Shown here: positions 8,674 to 17,521 of the stretch, piece after piece | Position numbering within the stretch: the first letter of the stretch is position 1 | How the letters are laid out: each line of letters begins with the position of its first letter | Source of the DNA: Goodfellowiella coeruleoviolacea | Lineage (GTDB): Bacteria; Actinomycetota; Actinomycetes; Mycobacteriales; Pseudonocardiaceae | Direction: 5' to 3' | Assembly (NCBI RefSeq): GCF_024171785.1 | Contig: NZ_JAMTCK010000005.1 | Location: 339,591 to 403,590, forward strand | Length of the DNA stretch: 64,000 bases | Translations under genes and position numbers: made by a program | The notes under the pieces: model-generated | Told to the model about the DNA's origin: nothing | What the model saw: the letters and a program-made list of their open reading frames with translations, nothing else | The model's database searches: none

Positions 8674-9417
8674 GTGACCAAGCACACGCCTGACGACCCG
8701 ATGTCGGCCCACCCGGTGCGGCGTGCCCTTGTGGTGTGCGCGCACCCCGATGACGTTGACTTTGGCGCGGCCGGCACGGTGGCCGCCTGGACCTCGGCCG
8801 GCATCGAGGTGGCGTACTGCCTGTGCACCTCGGGCGAGGCCACCGGCGAGCTGGACGAGGACCGGGCCGGGGTGGCGCGCCTGCGCGAGGAGGAACAGCG
8901 CGCCGCGGCCGCCGAGGTGGGCGTCACCGACCTGACCTTCCTGCGCTACCCCGACGGCCGGCTCACCCCCTCGCTGGAGCTGCGTCGGGACATCTCCCGG
9001 GTGATCCGCAGGTTCCGGCCCCAGCGCGTGCTCACCTGGTCCCCGGAGATCAACTGGGACCACATCGTCACCTCGCACCCCGACCACCGGGCCGCCGGCA
9101 GCGCCACCCTGGCCGCGGTGTACCCGGACGCGCGCAACCCGCACGCCCACCCCGAGCTACTGGCCGAGGGGCTCGACCCGTGGACGGTGCGCGAGCTGTG
9201 GGTGGCCGACGGCCCCTCGTTCCTGCGCTCGCACGCGGTGGACGTGACCGACACCTTCGACCGCAAGCTCGCGGCCTTACGCGCGCACCGCTCGCAGATC
9301 AAGGCGTACGACCGGGTGGCTGACGAACTGCGCACCCACCTGCGGCGGGTCGCGGAGAGTCACGGCCTGCCCGCCGGCCGGCTGGCTGAGGCGTTCCAGG
9401 TGGTGAACACGGCCTGA
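8674..9417 (+). CDS. PIG-L / LmbE family N-acetylglucosaminyl deacetylase-like hydrolase
   Basis: A 247-residue zinc-dependent deacetylase-like protein. The signature AHPDD lies at residues 23-27 and a second metal His in SHPDHRAAG further on. The fold family includes MshB and Mca of mycothiol metabolism and antibiotic deacetylases. The C-terminal part (YDRVADELRTHLRR) resembles many actinomycete PIG-L proteins of unknown substrate, so a mycothiol role is not claimed. GTG 8674 is chosen because TACCGT (8661-8666) ends seven bases before it, a leaderless arrangement; the longer frame from 8467 overlaps the previous gene. Confidence 0.85.
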   Translation: MTKHTPDDPMSAHPVRRALVVCAHPDDVDFGAAGTVAAWTSAGIEVAYCLCTSGEATGELDEDRAGVARLREEEQRAAAAEVGVTDLTFLRYPDGRLTPSLELRRDISRVIRRFRPQRVLTWSPEINWDHIVTSHPDHRAAGSATLAAVYPDARNPHAHPELLAEGLDPWTVRELWVADGPSFLRSHAVDVTDTFDRKLAALRAHRSQIKAYDRVADELRTHLRRVAESHGLPAGRLAEAFQVVNTA

Positions 9418-9567
9418 CCCGGTTGCCCGCGCCGGCCAGGACGAAAAGGGTCTTGTCAACACCGCGCGGTGACAGCGGGGCGGCTTCACCGGGCCGAGGG
9501 CCCGGGGAGCGGGCCGCGCGCGGCACCGAGCGGTCCCACGCGGGGAGTCAGAAGGGTCGTGAGGCGC

Positions 9568-10518
9568 ATGGCCGGCACGAGGCGCCCGAACCACTGGGGA
9601 CCACCACCGGGTGATGACGCGCGGCCGGGTCGGTCACCGCGAACGGCGGCGTCCACCGCGCCGAGGACGGCGGCGCCCGCGCCCGACCCGCTGGTCGACA
9701 GCGACGCGTGCGGGCTGCGCAAGTTCAACCTGGGGCTGGTGCCCGCCTCGGTGACCCCGCCGCCGAGCTGGCGCAGGGCCGCCTGGTTCGCGGTGCTGGC
9801 CTCGTTCGCCGCCCTGGTCGGGCTGACCCTGGCCGCGGTGGAGTACGTCGCCCCGCCCGACCGGGACCGGCCGCTCACCCCGCCGGGCTACCCGGCGAAC
9901 GTGCTGATGCTGCCCGACGTGGCCGGTGGGACGGCCGACCGGACCACCCGCGACCCGGGCGCGGCCGGGGTGGCCGGCGGCCCCACGCTGACCGGGGCGG
10001 CCTCGCTGGCGGCCGAGCCGCGCGCGGCCACCACCACCGGGGCACCGCCGGCCGCGCCCAGCGCGGTGTCCACCACGCCCCGCCGGCCCAGCTCGGCCAA
10101 GCCGGAACTCACCGGGCAGCCCGTCCCACCGAGCCCCACCGGGGCCGCGCCGAGCCCGCCGGTGATCGTTCCGGTGCCGCCCAGCGGTCCGGCGGCCGCG
10201 CCCCTGGTGGACGCGGAGGAGTTGGTCCGCCAGACCGTGCAGTTCTACGACCTGGTGGCCGGGCGATCCGACCGGGTCCTCAACATGCTCAGCAATGCGT
10301 TCCGGGGCCAGGGCCGACCATTGTTGCGGCAGCGCTACGGTGAGGTGCGGGAAATCACGATCGAGCAAATCACGGTCGATCCCTATCAGGCGGTCACGGT
10401 CAGCACCCTGCGGCTGACCTGGTGGGATGGCAGTGTCTCGATCGCGCGGCGGGCACTTGACTTCTCGTCGGGCAAAAATCCGCGGATCAACGGCGAACGG
10501 TTGATTTCCGGCGATTAA
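9568..10518 (+). CDS. Single-pass membrane protein with conserved C-terminal domain, first of three related genes
   Basis: A 316-residue protein of unrecognised function. After a basic disordered N-terminus comes the motif DACGLRKFNLGLVPASV, a transmembrane helix (WFAVLASFAALVGLTLAAVEY), a Pro/Ala/Thr-rich linker, and a C-terminal ~95-residue domain (ELVRQTVQFYDLVAGR to ISGD) resembling a small alpha+beta SnoaL/NTF2-like fold. Topology: N-terminus inside, linker and domain outside. ATG 9568 has AGAAGGG 12 bases upstream. The next two genes share this plan, so this is probably one functional cluster close to the Ser/Thr kinases. Confidence 0.75.
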   Translation: MAGTRRPNHWGPPPGDDARPGRSPRTAASTAPRTAAPAPDPLVDSDACGLRKFNLGLVPASVTPPPSWRRAAWFAVLASFAALVGLTLAAVEYVAPPDRDRPLTPPGYPANVLMLPDVAGGTADRTTRDPGAAGVAGGPTLTGAASLAAEPRAATTTGAPPAAPSAVSTTPRRPSSAKPELTGQPVPPSPTGAAPSPPVIVPVPPSGPAAAPLVDAEELVRQTVQFYDLVAGRSDRVLNMLSNAFRGQGRPLLRQRYGEVREITIEQITVDPYQAVTVSTLRLTWWDGSVSIARRALDFSSGKNPRINGERLISGD

Positions 10519-10689
10519 CGGCAGTCCTTGATCAGGTGGAACAAAGGGCGATCTTTCATCGCCACCCGTTCGACTGGTCCTTTTCCACCGCTGAACGCCA
10601 CAACCGGGTGGACAGCCGGCTTCGACTGGCGGGCACCCACCCTGTCACGGTACGAGTTCATATGAACACTGTAGGTACCGGAGGCGGCC

Positions 10690-11490
10690 GTGGAGCATGC
10701 GACGACAGGTCATCGGCACTCTCGCGCCGGGTCGATCACCGTGGCCGAGCTGCTCAGGAAGCAGCCGGTGCCGATCCGCATCCCCTCCTGCGAGGAGGCC
10801 GACACCGACGGGTTCGTGCACGAACTCCTCGGCCCACCGCACCAGCGGGCGATCCGCCCCGGCAAGGCCCGCACCGTGGCCAAGCTGGCCGGGATCGCCA
10901 CCGGCGCCCTAGTGCTGTGCGCGTCGGTGACCGTGGCCTCGCTGACCACCCGCAACCGGCCGGCCGTGGACATCTCGGCCAGGTTGACCAGGCCGGCCGA
11001 GATCACCGGGGCGAACGCGCTGCTGCCCGGCTTCCTCAACCAACACCTGGGCGCACCCGCCCCGACCGGCTCCGCCGCGGCCAACGCCAACGCCCGGCCC
11101 GGTGGCCCGGCCGCGACCAGGGCGCCCGAGGCGGGCGGCACGGCCGAGGCCACCCCCCTGTCCAGCGTGCAGATGGCCGCGGACGCCGAACCGACCGACC
11201 TGGTGCGCGAGTTCTACCGCCTGCTCGACGACCGGCCGCGCGACGCGCTCGCGCTGATCGACACCAGGTCGCTGACTCTCGACCCGGTCGAGTTCGTCCA
11301 GTCCTGGAGCGCGGTGCGGGACATCGACGTGGCCCGGTTGGAGAACCGCGAGAACGGGACGGTGCACGCGGTGGTGACCCTGCGCCAGCGGGACGGGCAC
11401 TGGCTGCGGCTGGAGGAGCTGTTCCACACCACGAACCTGCCCTCGCTGCGGATCAGCGACGCCACCGTGCTCTCCGCGGAACGACACTGA
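10690..11490 (+). CDS. Single-pass membrane protein with N-terminal VAELL motif, second of three
   Basis: A 266-residue protein. It begins with a short conserved motif (SITVAELLRKQPVPIR), then a transmembrane helix (VAKLAGIATGALVLCASVTVASL, residues ~60-85), an Ala/Pro linker, and a C-terminal domain from DLVREFYRLLDDRPRDALAL matching in plan the last domain of the preceding gene. GTG 10690 follows GGAGG by five bases. Function unknown; the extracellular domain again looks SnoaL/NTF2-like, by inspection only. Confidence 0.75.
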   Translation: MEHATTGHRHSRAGSITVAELLRKQPVPIRIPSCEEADTDGFVHELLGPPHQRAIRPGKARTVAKLAGIATGALVLCASVTVASLTTRNRPAVDISARLTRPAEITGANALLPGFLNQHLGAPAPTGSAAANANARPGGPAATRAPEAGGTAEATPLSSVQMAADAEPTDLVREFYRLLDDRPRDALALIDTRSLTLDPVEFVQSWSAVRDIDVARLENRENGTVHAVVTLRQRDGHWLRLEELFHTTNLPSLRISDATVLSAERH

Positions 11491-11653
11491 TCACACCGCC
11501 GATTACCCCGTTCAGAGCAGCGAGACTAGGCCATTCGGTCGAAATTTCCAGCGTCCTTCCGCCGAACCGATGACGAACAAGGTCACGATCCGGTATCTCA
11601 TTGTCGACGATTCGGCGCGAACCAGTGTGTGCTCGGCAGGAAGGTGATTCGCG

Positions 11654-12442
11654 GTGCTCGACGAGGCAAACCGGTCCCAGCACCGTGGCCCCGCCACCCA
11701 GGTCACGGTCGCGGACCTGCTCGCCAGGCACGGCCGTGGTCTCGGCGACGCCACCACCCGCCGCATCCCCCGCCGGCACGCCCGTCCGGACGAGTCGGAC
11801 ACGGTCGTCCTCGACTCCCGCCCGCTGCACGCGCGGCGGTCCCCCCTCCGCCCGGTCGGCCACGACCTCGCGCCCGCCCCGGTCGAGCGCCGCCTGGTCG
11901 GCCACCACCCGCTCGCGGCCAGCCCGGTCCAGGCCAGCCCGGTCCAGACGAGCCCGGTCCAGGCCAGCCCGGTCCAGGACGGTCCCGCCGAGGCCAGCAC
12001 GGTCTCGTTCCGCCCGGTCCGGCCCGAATCGGACGTCCCGGCGGCCGCGTCCTCGACACGGCCGGTCGAGTCCGCGGACCGGGACGACGACCAGGAGCTG
12101 TACGTCGGCGAGCTGCTCAGCCGCGAGGGCCGGGGCGGCCGGACCGACCGCAACGCGTTCACCCTGAGCCGGGTGCTCGCCATGGCCGCCGGCGCTGTCG
12201 TGCTGTGCGGGGCGGTCGGCTTCAGCGCCACCCAGCTGATGGGCACATCCGAGAGCCAGCAGCCGCCCGCCTCGGTGCAGTTCGACGCCAGGATGGTGGA
12301 CGGCGCGATCGCGCCCGACGAGGTCAACCGGGTCGCCGAGACCGGAGCCGCCGGACCGGCCGCCGGCGGGGTGAACACCCTGGACGCGGCCACCGACGCC
12401 AGCACGGCCGGCACCGCACCCACCTCGAACAGCCACCGCTGA
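11654..12442 (+). CDS. Single-pass membrane protein with two VA/VG-LL motifs, third of three
   Basis: A 262-residue protein. The motif VTVADLLARHGRG lies at the N-terminus and a second version (YVGELLSREGRGGR) just before the transmembrane helix (MAAGAVVLCGAVGFSATQL). Between them are short tandem Ser-Pro-Val-Gln repeats (near 11930-11980). It ends with a short exported tail and lacks the C-terminal domain of its two neighbours. GTG 11654 follows GGAAGG. The shared motif suggests a common partner, possibly a kinase or another cytoplasmic protein (inference). Confidence 0.7.
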   Translation: MLDEANRSQHRGPATQVTVADLLARHGRGLGDATTRRIPRRHARPDESDTVVLDSRPLHARRSPLRPVGHDLAPAPVERRLVGHHPLAASPVQASPVQTSPVQASPVQDGPAEASTVSFRPVRPESDVPAAASSTRPVESADRDDDQELYVGELLSREGRGGRTDRNAFTLSRVLAMAAGAVVLCGAVGFSATQLMGTSESQQPPASVQFDARMVDGAIAPDEVNRVAETGAAGPAAGGVNTLDAATDASTAGTAPTSNSHR

Positions 12443-12845
12443 CGCCGCTGACCCCGCTCGCGGCCCGCCCGGTCCCGGTCCGGCCGCCCTGCTGGGCAGC
12501 CCGTCCACAGCCGGCCGCACAGCGGCGGTTTGGCCGATTTCGACGCCACCGACCAGGGCGTACGGTTTGTCCCCGGGGATCGCCGCCACCGCCGCCCTGA
12601 GGGCTGGGGGTGGGTGGTGACCACCCGGCCGCGACCGGACGGCTACCGTTTGGGGTGACGTGGCGGCCTGGAGTCGACGGCCGCGGCCAGCGGCCATGAT
12701 CGGCAACGCTGAGGTACTCGTCGATCAGGGCTGGACCAGCAGGGCTAAGGTGACCAGGATCGTCGCATGTGACAGCGGTGAGCCACGCGCCCACGGCACC
12801 GCCGGGTCGCCTTTACTTGATGGAGGTTGGCCCTAATCTTGTGCC
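12443..12845 (+). promoter_or_regulatory. Upstream region of the kinase cluster with several -10-like boxes
   Basis: About 400 bp without a supported protein gene. TACCGT (12644-12649), TAAGGT (12754-12759) and TAATCT (12834-12839) each resemble the leaderless -10 boxes seen elsewhere in the window. TAATCT is six bases before GTG 12846. The short frames downstream of the first two have no recognisable features. Confidence 0.35.
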
Positions 12846-12923
12846 GTGAAGCTCGCGGACGGACCACTCGTCACCGCGGCCACGCAAACGAGACCACCAC
12901 GCGCCAGCGCGGTGGTCGGATGA
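12846..12923 (+). CDS. Putative 25-aa leaderless upstream ORF
   Basis: GTG 12846 lies six bases after TAATCT, the spacing of leaderless genes here, and the frame ends TGA 12921-12923. Its stop overlaps the ATG of the next small ORF (ATGA at 12920-12923). The sequence is Ala/Thr/Pro-rich with no motif. It may serve as a translational coupler or be spurious. Confidence 0.3.
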   Translation: MKLADGPLVTAATQTRPPRASAVVG

Positions 12924-13012
12924 GCTACCCGGCGCGGTGCCGAGCAAGCGCGCGAGATGGATGGTGCGATCAGGCCGCCGTGCACTGCTTCGAGGCGGAG
13001 CCCAACCCATGA
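12920..13012 (+). CDS. Putative 30-aa Cys-containing peptide overlapping both neighbours
   Basis: ATG 12920 overlaps the preceding stop by four bases, and its own TGA (13010-13012) overlaps ATG 13009. The peptide has three cysteines and a histidine (CRASARDGWC...HC), reminiscent of a small zinc knuckle, though too short to assign. Existence rests on the overlap pattern only. Confidence 0.3.
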   Translation: MSYPARCRASARDGWCDQAAVHCFEAEPNP

Positions 13013-13035
13013 GCAGCAGAACAAGGAGCTGGAGC

Positions 13036-13272
13036 GTGAGCGACAGGCGGCTCACCCAGTCGGAGCGCGCCGCGGGCGGCACGCAGCTCACCGGCACGGC
13101 CCTGGTCCCACCGTCGGCTGAGCCGACCGGAGCCCGATCATCGGCACTGCCGGCGGGAACCGGATCGTCGGCCCTGCCGGCGGGAACCGGATCACCCGCG
13201 GTGCTGGCACCGACCGCACCACCGGCCTGGTCGACGCCGACCGCCGGCAGTGGCCGCAAGGAGGCTGCGTGA
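13036..13272 (+). CDS. Small disordered protein translationally coupled to the first kinase
   Basis: A 78-residue Ser/Ala/Pro-rich protein from GTG 13036, preceded at good distance by AAGGAG (an alternative ATG 13009 gives 87 residues and overlaps the upstream tiny ORF). It holds two identical SSALPAGTG units encoded by a 27-bp tandem repeat. Its TGA overlaps the kinase GTG (GTGA at 13269-13272), so the two are likely translated together. Function unknown; it could be a substrate or adaptor of the kinase (inference). Confidence 0.45.
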   Translation: MSDRRLTQSERAAGGTQLTGTALVPPSAEPTGARSSALPAGTGSSALPAGTGSPAVLAPTAPPAWSTPTAGSGRKEAA

Positions 13273-14693
13273 GTTACGAGGGCTTTCTGGTCGCTGGCCG
13301 GTACCGGCTGACCGACCGCATCGGCAGTGGCGCCATGGGCGTGGTGTGGCAGGCCCAGGACGAGCGGCTCGCCCGGGTCGTGGCGGTCAAGCAGTTGCTG
13401 CTCCAGCCCGGTCTGACCGCGGCCGAGCGCAACGAGGCCATCGAGCGGGCGATGCGGGAGGGCCGGATCGCCGCCAAGCTCCACCACCCCAACGCCATCA
13501 CCGTGTTCGACGTGGTGGAGGAGGACGGCGCGCCCTGCCTGGTGATGGAGTACCTGCCCTCGCGCAGCCTGGCCGACGTGATGGTCGAGCGGGGGCTGAT
13601 GCCGCACGGCGAGGTGGCCTGGATCGGCTCGCAGGTGGCCGCCGCGCTGGCCGCGGCGCACGCGGCCGGCATCGTGCACCGCGACATCAAGCCGGGCAAC
13701 GTGCTGCTCGGTGACAACGGCACGGTCAAGATCACCGACTTCGGCATCTCCCGCGCCAAGGACGACATCACCGTCACCAAGACCGGGATGATCGCCGGCA
13801 CCCCCGCCTACCTGGCGCCCGAAGTGGCCAGGGGCAAGGACCCGGCACCCCCGTCGGACGTGTTCTCCCTGGGGTCCATGCTCTACGCGGCGATCGAGGG
13901 CGAGCCGCCGTTCGGGCTCAGCGACAACACCCTCGGCGTGCTGCACGCGGTCGCCGCCGGCAAGATCAACCCGCCGCAGCAGTCCGGCCCGCTGGTGGAC
14001 GTGGTCGTGCACATGCTCGCGCCGCAGCCCGAGGACCGGCCGTCCATGGCCAGGGCCCGGCAGCTGCTGGAGGCGGTGGCCGCCGGCCGCACCCCCACCC
14101 TGCCCGGCGTGCCGCCGGCACCGGTGGCGGACGCGGCGGCCACCTCACTGGTGGACGGCGACCGGACCCGCGTGGTGGCCGGCGGACCGCCCAGCGTGCC
14201 GCGGGCCGCCGCGGTCTCCCCGGCGACCGTGACCAGCCGGGCCGCCACCCAGCCACCAGCCACCGCCAGTCGTCGGCCGCTGCTGGTCGCGGTGATCGCG
14301 CTGGTGGTGCTGATCGGCGTGGGCGGGCTGCTGATGGCCAACGGCGTGTTCAACCAGCGTGAGGCCACCAACGGTGGCGGCACCACCAACGTGGGCAACC
14401 CCGGCACCAGCACCCACACGGCGGAGTCCCCGAGCGCCACCGAGGAGAGCCAGCCCGACCAGCGCGACTCGTCAAAGCAGCACTCCAAGGTCGAGGGAAC
14501 CAACACCAAGGGCGAAACGAGTTCGGTCACGCCGACGATGTCCCAGTCAACGGCGTCCGTCCCGCCCGTGAGCGGCACGAACACGCCATCGTCGGATCGG
14601 TCGAGCCCGCCGCCCAGCAGGTCCTCCAGCAGCAGCACGCCGCCTGACGACAACACCTCGCCGGCTGACGACCCGTCCAAGGCAGGCTCGTAG
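13269..14693 (+). CDS. Transmembrane Ser/Thr protein kinase (PknB-like kinase domain)
   Basis: A 474-residue eukaryotic-type kinase. Kinase domain residues ~8-270: glycine loop GSGAMGVVWQ, VAVKQLL (catalytic Lys), HRDIKPGNVLL (Asp about 139), DFGIS (about 157), APE in YLAPEV. A Pro/Ala juxtamembrane linker leads to one transmembrane helix (~336-362) and a Ser/Thr-rich exported tail. No PASTA domains are present, so it is unlike PknB in sensing. GTG 13269 follows AAGGAGG and overlaps the upstream small ORF. The next gene is a close paralogue, showing tandem duplication. Confidence 0.95.
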   Translation: MSYEGFLVAGRYRLTDRIGSGAMGVVWQAQDERLARVVAVKQLLLQPGLTAAERNEAIERAMREGRIAAKLHHPNAITVFDVVEEDGAPCLVMEYLPSRSLADVMVERGLMPHGEVAWIGSQVAAALAAAHAAGIVHRDIKPGNVLLGDNGTVKITDFGISRAKDDITVTKTGMIAGTPAYLAPEVARGKDPAPPSDVFSLGSMLYAAIEGEPPFGLSDNTLGVLHAVAAGKINPPQQSGPLVDVVVHMLAPQPEDRPSMARARQLLEAVAAGRTPTLPGVPPAPVADAAATSLVDGDRTRVVAGGPPSVPRAAAVSPATVTSRAATQPPATASRRPLLVAVIALVVLIGVGGLLMANGVFNQREATNGGGTTNVGNPGTSTHTAESPSATEESQPDQRDSSKQHSKVEGTNTKGETSSVTPTMSQSTASVPPVSGTNTPSSDRSSPPPSRSSSSSTPPDDNTSPADDPSKAGS

Positions 14694-14767
14694 GCTGGTG
14701 CCCGGGCGCCCGGTTCGGCGGTCCGACGCTCGATCTTGTCCACTTCAGCAGTACGGGGAGAGCCGCT

Positions 14768-16402
14768 TTGAGTGACGACGGCCGTCTGGTCGCAGGCCGT
14801 TACCGGTTGGGCCAACGCATCGGTAGCGGTGCCATGGGGGTCGTCTGGCAGGCCCACGACGAACGGCTGCATCGGACCGTGGCGGTCAAGCAACTGCTGT
14901 TGCAGCCCGGGCTGAGCGAGGCCGAGGCCGAGGAGGCCAGACAGCGGTCCATGCGGGAGGGCCGGATCGCCGCCAGACTGCAGCACCCGCACGCGATCGC
15001 CGTCTACGACGTGGCCGAGGCCGACGGCCAGCCGTGGCTGATCATGGAGTACCTGCCGTCCAAGAGCCTGTCCACCGTGCTGGCCGAGCGGGGCTCGCTG
15101 CCGCCCCGCGAGGTGGCCAGGATCGGCACGCAGGTGGCCGCCGCGCTCGCCGCGGCGCACAACGCCGGCATCGTGCACCGCGACATCAAGCCGGGCAACG
15201 TGCTGCTCGGCGACGACGGCACGGTCAAGATCACGGACTTCGGCATCTCCCGCGCCACCGGCGACGTCACCGTGACCGCGACCGGGATGCTCGCGGGCAC
15301 GCCCGCCTACCTCGCCCCGGAGATCGCCAAGGGCTACGACCCTGGCCCGCCCTCGGACGTGTTCTCCCTCGGCTCCACCCTGTACGCGGCGGTCGAGGGC
15401 ATGCCGCCGTTCGGCCTGAACGAGAACACCATCGCGCTGCTGCACACCGTGGCGTCCGGTCAGATCACCCCGCCCCGGCAGGCCGGTCCGCTGACCGCGC
15501 TGCTGATGCGGCTGCTGCGACCCGAGCCCAACGACCGGCCCACCATGGCCCAGGCGCGCGAGGCACTGGCCGCGATCGCGTCCGGGCGCAGCGTTCCCGA
15601 CGCCGGCATGGGCTCCGGGCCGGTCCCGGTGTCACCGCCGCCCCGGCAGAGCCCGGCCCGGCCGGGCGGGGCCGCCGGCACCCCGGCCACCCCCGGCTCG
15701 ACCCGGCTGGACTCCCGGCCGATGGGTGCCACACCGCCACCCGGCCGGCCCTCGGCCGGCCCGGCCCGGCCCGCCGGGGCCACCGCGGCCGGCTCGACCA
15801 AGCCGAACCGGCGGTCCGCCCTGATCACCGTGGTGGCCATCCTGGCCGCGGCGATCATCGGGATACTGGTGGCCAACGCGCTCAACGGCAGCGACAGCAA
15901 CCAGCAGAACGCGGGCTCCGGTGGTTCCAGCCAGGTGACCACTGGCGCGGCCGTGCCGCCCAGCCAGGCCAGCTCGTCGAGCCAGACCCCGTCGCAGTCC
16001 TCCGCCAGTTCGCCGTCCACGCCCACGTCCTCCCCGTCGAGCAGTTCGTCGTCCTCGACACCGTCGTCGCCGCCACCCGCGGCGGGTGCGCCCACCGAGC
16101 CGCAGTTGCAGGCCGCCGTGCAGAACTACTTCAGCCTGGTCACCCAGAACCACGAGGCCGCCTACCAGCTGCTGTCGCCCAGGTTCCAGGCTGACCCCGA
16201 CCACTCCTATGCCAAGTTCGAGGCCTGGTGGAACCAGGTTGACCGGGTCGAGCTGGGTGAACTCAAGGTCAAGGGCAACAACCAGGTGTCGGGCAGGATC
16301 AACTACGTCATGAAGTCCGGCACCACGTCCCGGGAGAACAAGACCTGGACCCTGGTGCCCAACGCCACCGGTGACACCCTGCTGATCGACTCCGAGCGCT
16401 AG
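14768..16402 (+). CDS. Transmembrane Ser/Thr protein kinase with exported C-terminal domain
   Basis: A 544-residue paralogue of the preceding kinase. Kinase motifs are intact (GSGAMGVVWQ, VAVKQLL, HRDIKPGNVLL near 137, DFGISRATG, YLAPEI). One transmembrane helix lies at ~348-371, then a long Ser/Pro-rich stalk and a ~100-residue C-terminal domain (LQAAVQNYFSLVTQNHEAAY onward) with a SnoaL/NTF2-like look, suggesting an extracellular sensor. TTG 14768 is used because GGGGAGA precedes it by six bases and the protein aligns from LSDDGRLVAGRYRL with its neighbour. Ligand unknown. Confidence 0.95.
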   Translation: MSDDGRLVAGRYRLGQRIGSGAMGVVWQAHDERLHRTVAVKQLLLQPGLSEAEAEEARQRSMREGRIAARLQHPHAIAVYDVAEADGQPWLIMEYLPSKSLSTVLAERGSLPPREVARIGTQVAAALAAAHNAGIVHRDIKPGNVLLGDDGTVKITDFGISRATGDVTVTATGMLAGTPAYLAPEIAKGYDPGPPSDVFSLGSTLYAAVEGMPPFGLNENTIALLHTVASGQITPPRQAGPLTALLMRLLRPEPNDRPTMAQAREALAAIASGRSVPDAGMGSGPVPVSPPPRQSPARPGGAAGTPATPGSTRLDSRPMGATPPPGRPSAGPARPAGATAAGSTKPNRRSALITVVAILAAAIIGILVANALNGSDSNQQNAGSGGSSQVTTGAAVPPSQASSSSQTPSQSSASSPSTPTSSPSSSSSSSTPSSPPPAAGAPTEPQLQAAVQNYFSLVTQNHEAAYQLLSPRFQADPDHSYAKFEAWWNQVDRVELGELKVKGNNQVSGRINYVMKSGTTSRENKTWTLVPNATGDTLLIDSER

Positions 16403-16492
16403 CTCCCAGTCCAGTCCTGCCCCTGGTCCTCGCCGGACAGCACGAACTGGCCGGCCGGCCAACCAATCCGGGGGTGGGAACCCCGGGCCTGG

Positions 16493-17389
16493 TCAGTGGG
16501 CCGCCGCTGCCTCGCGCAGCCCGGCCACCAGCGCGGCCACGGCCGGGCTGGTCGCGGTGTCCTCCAGGGTCGCCGCGTGGATGGTGCGCACCGGTTCGGG
16601 CCGGCGCAGCCGGCGCACCACCACCCCGGGATGGGGCGCGCCCAGGCCCAACTGCGGCACCGGGGCGATGCCCAGGCCGGCCGCGACAAACCCCTGGGCG
16701 GTGGGGTAGTCGCCGCAGCGCACCGCGAAGTTCGGGTTGAAACCGGCCGCCGCGCAGGCGTCGATGATCAGTTGTCGGCACGGGCAGTCCACGATCTCGG
16801 TGTCCACCCACTGCTGGTCAGCCAGGTCGGCGAGGTCGAGCACGCGTTTGCGGGCCAGCTCGTGCCCCCTGGGCAGCACCACGCGGTAGGGGTCGTCGAG
16901 CAGGTGCACCAGACTGGTCGGCGACGCCTGGTGCCCCTGGCCGTCCACGGTGATCGCCACGTCCACGCGGCCGGCCAGCAGCTCGTTGATCGGGTCCACC
17001 GGCTCGGTGAGCAGGAGTTCGAGCTGCACCTTGGGGTATTCGGCGCGGAAACGCGCCACCGCCGGGGGCACCAGCGCGGCACCGGCCGTAGCGAAGTAGC
17101 CGACCCGGAGCCGGCCGGTGTGTCCGGCGCGCAGGTCGGCCAGTTCCTGCTCGGCGGTGACCAGCTTGTCGATGATCACGCCGGCGTGCTCGGTGAGCAA
17201 CCGGCCGGCCGCGGTGGGGCGGATTCCCCGACCCACCCGCTCCAGCAGCGGGATTCGGGTTTCCCGTTCCAGGGCGGCGATCTGCTGGGAGATCGCGGAC
17301 GGCGTGTAGCCAAGGTTGGCGGCGGCGGCCGTGATCGAGCCGCTGGTCACCACGGCGCGCAGCACCTGCATGCGACGGACGTCCAGCAC
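16493..17389 (-). CDS. LysR family transcriptional regulator
   Basis: A 298-residue regulator. An N-terminal winged helix (VLRAVVTSGSITAAAANLGY, TPSAISQQIAALE) precedes a periplasmic-binding-protein-like effector domain. GTG 17389 was chosen because TACAGT ends six bases upstream, a leaderless arrangement, and because family members begin with LDVRRM. It is divergent from the EamA transporter at 17522, whose promoter carries symmetrical elements, so it likely controls that exporter in response to the transported metabolite (inference from the usual LysR layout). Confidence 0.92.
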   Translation of the reverse strand: MLDVRRMQVLRAVVTSGSITAAAANLGYTPSAISQQIAALERETRIPLLERVGRGIRPTAAGRLLTEHAGVIIDKLVTAEQELADLRAGHTGRLRVGYFATAGAALVPPAVARFRAEYPKVQLELLLTEPVDPINELLAGRVDVAITVDGQGHQASPTSLVHLLDDPYRVVLPRGHELARKRVLDLADLADQQWVDTEIVDCPCRQLIIDACAAAGFNPNFAVRCGDYPTAQGFVAAGLGIAPVPQLGLGAPHPGVVVRRLRRPEPVRTIHAATLEDTATSPAVAALVAGLREAAAAH

Positions 17390-17500
17390 GACCCGACTGT
17401 ACAGATCCCGACCGCACCAGCGTCCCCGACTGTGCAGATTCACTGAAAGGTCATGCAGAACATTTCACTTGTCCTGCTGTTTTTCAGCCTGCAGAGTGAA
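17390..17500. promoter_or_regulatory. LysR/EamA divergent promoter region with operator-like repeats
   Basis: Two near-identical 13-mers, CGACTGTACAGAT (17394-17406) and CGACTGTGCAGAT (17427-17439), lie 33 bp apart, the first overlapping the lysR -10 box. TTCACTGAA (17439-17447) is a palindrome; TTCACT (17464-17469) and AGTGAA (17495-17500) form an inverted repeat around a plausible eamA promoter, TTGTCC (17469-17474)-17 bp-CAGAGT (17492-17497). Confidence 0.55.
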
Positions 17501-17521
17501 TCGCGAAGCAAGGAGGGTGTG

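Noticed and set aside
12696-12836. 47-codon ORF in the kinase upstream region
   Set aside because: No supporting start signal, conservation or motif.
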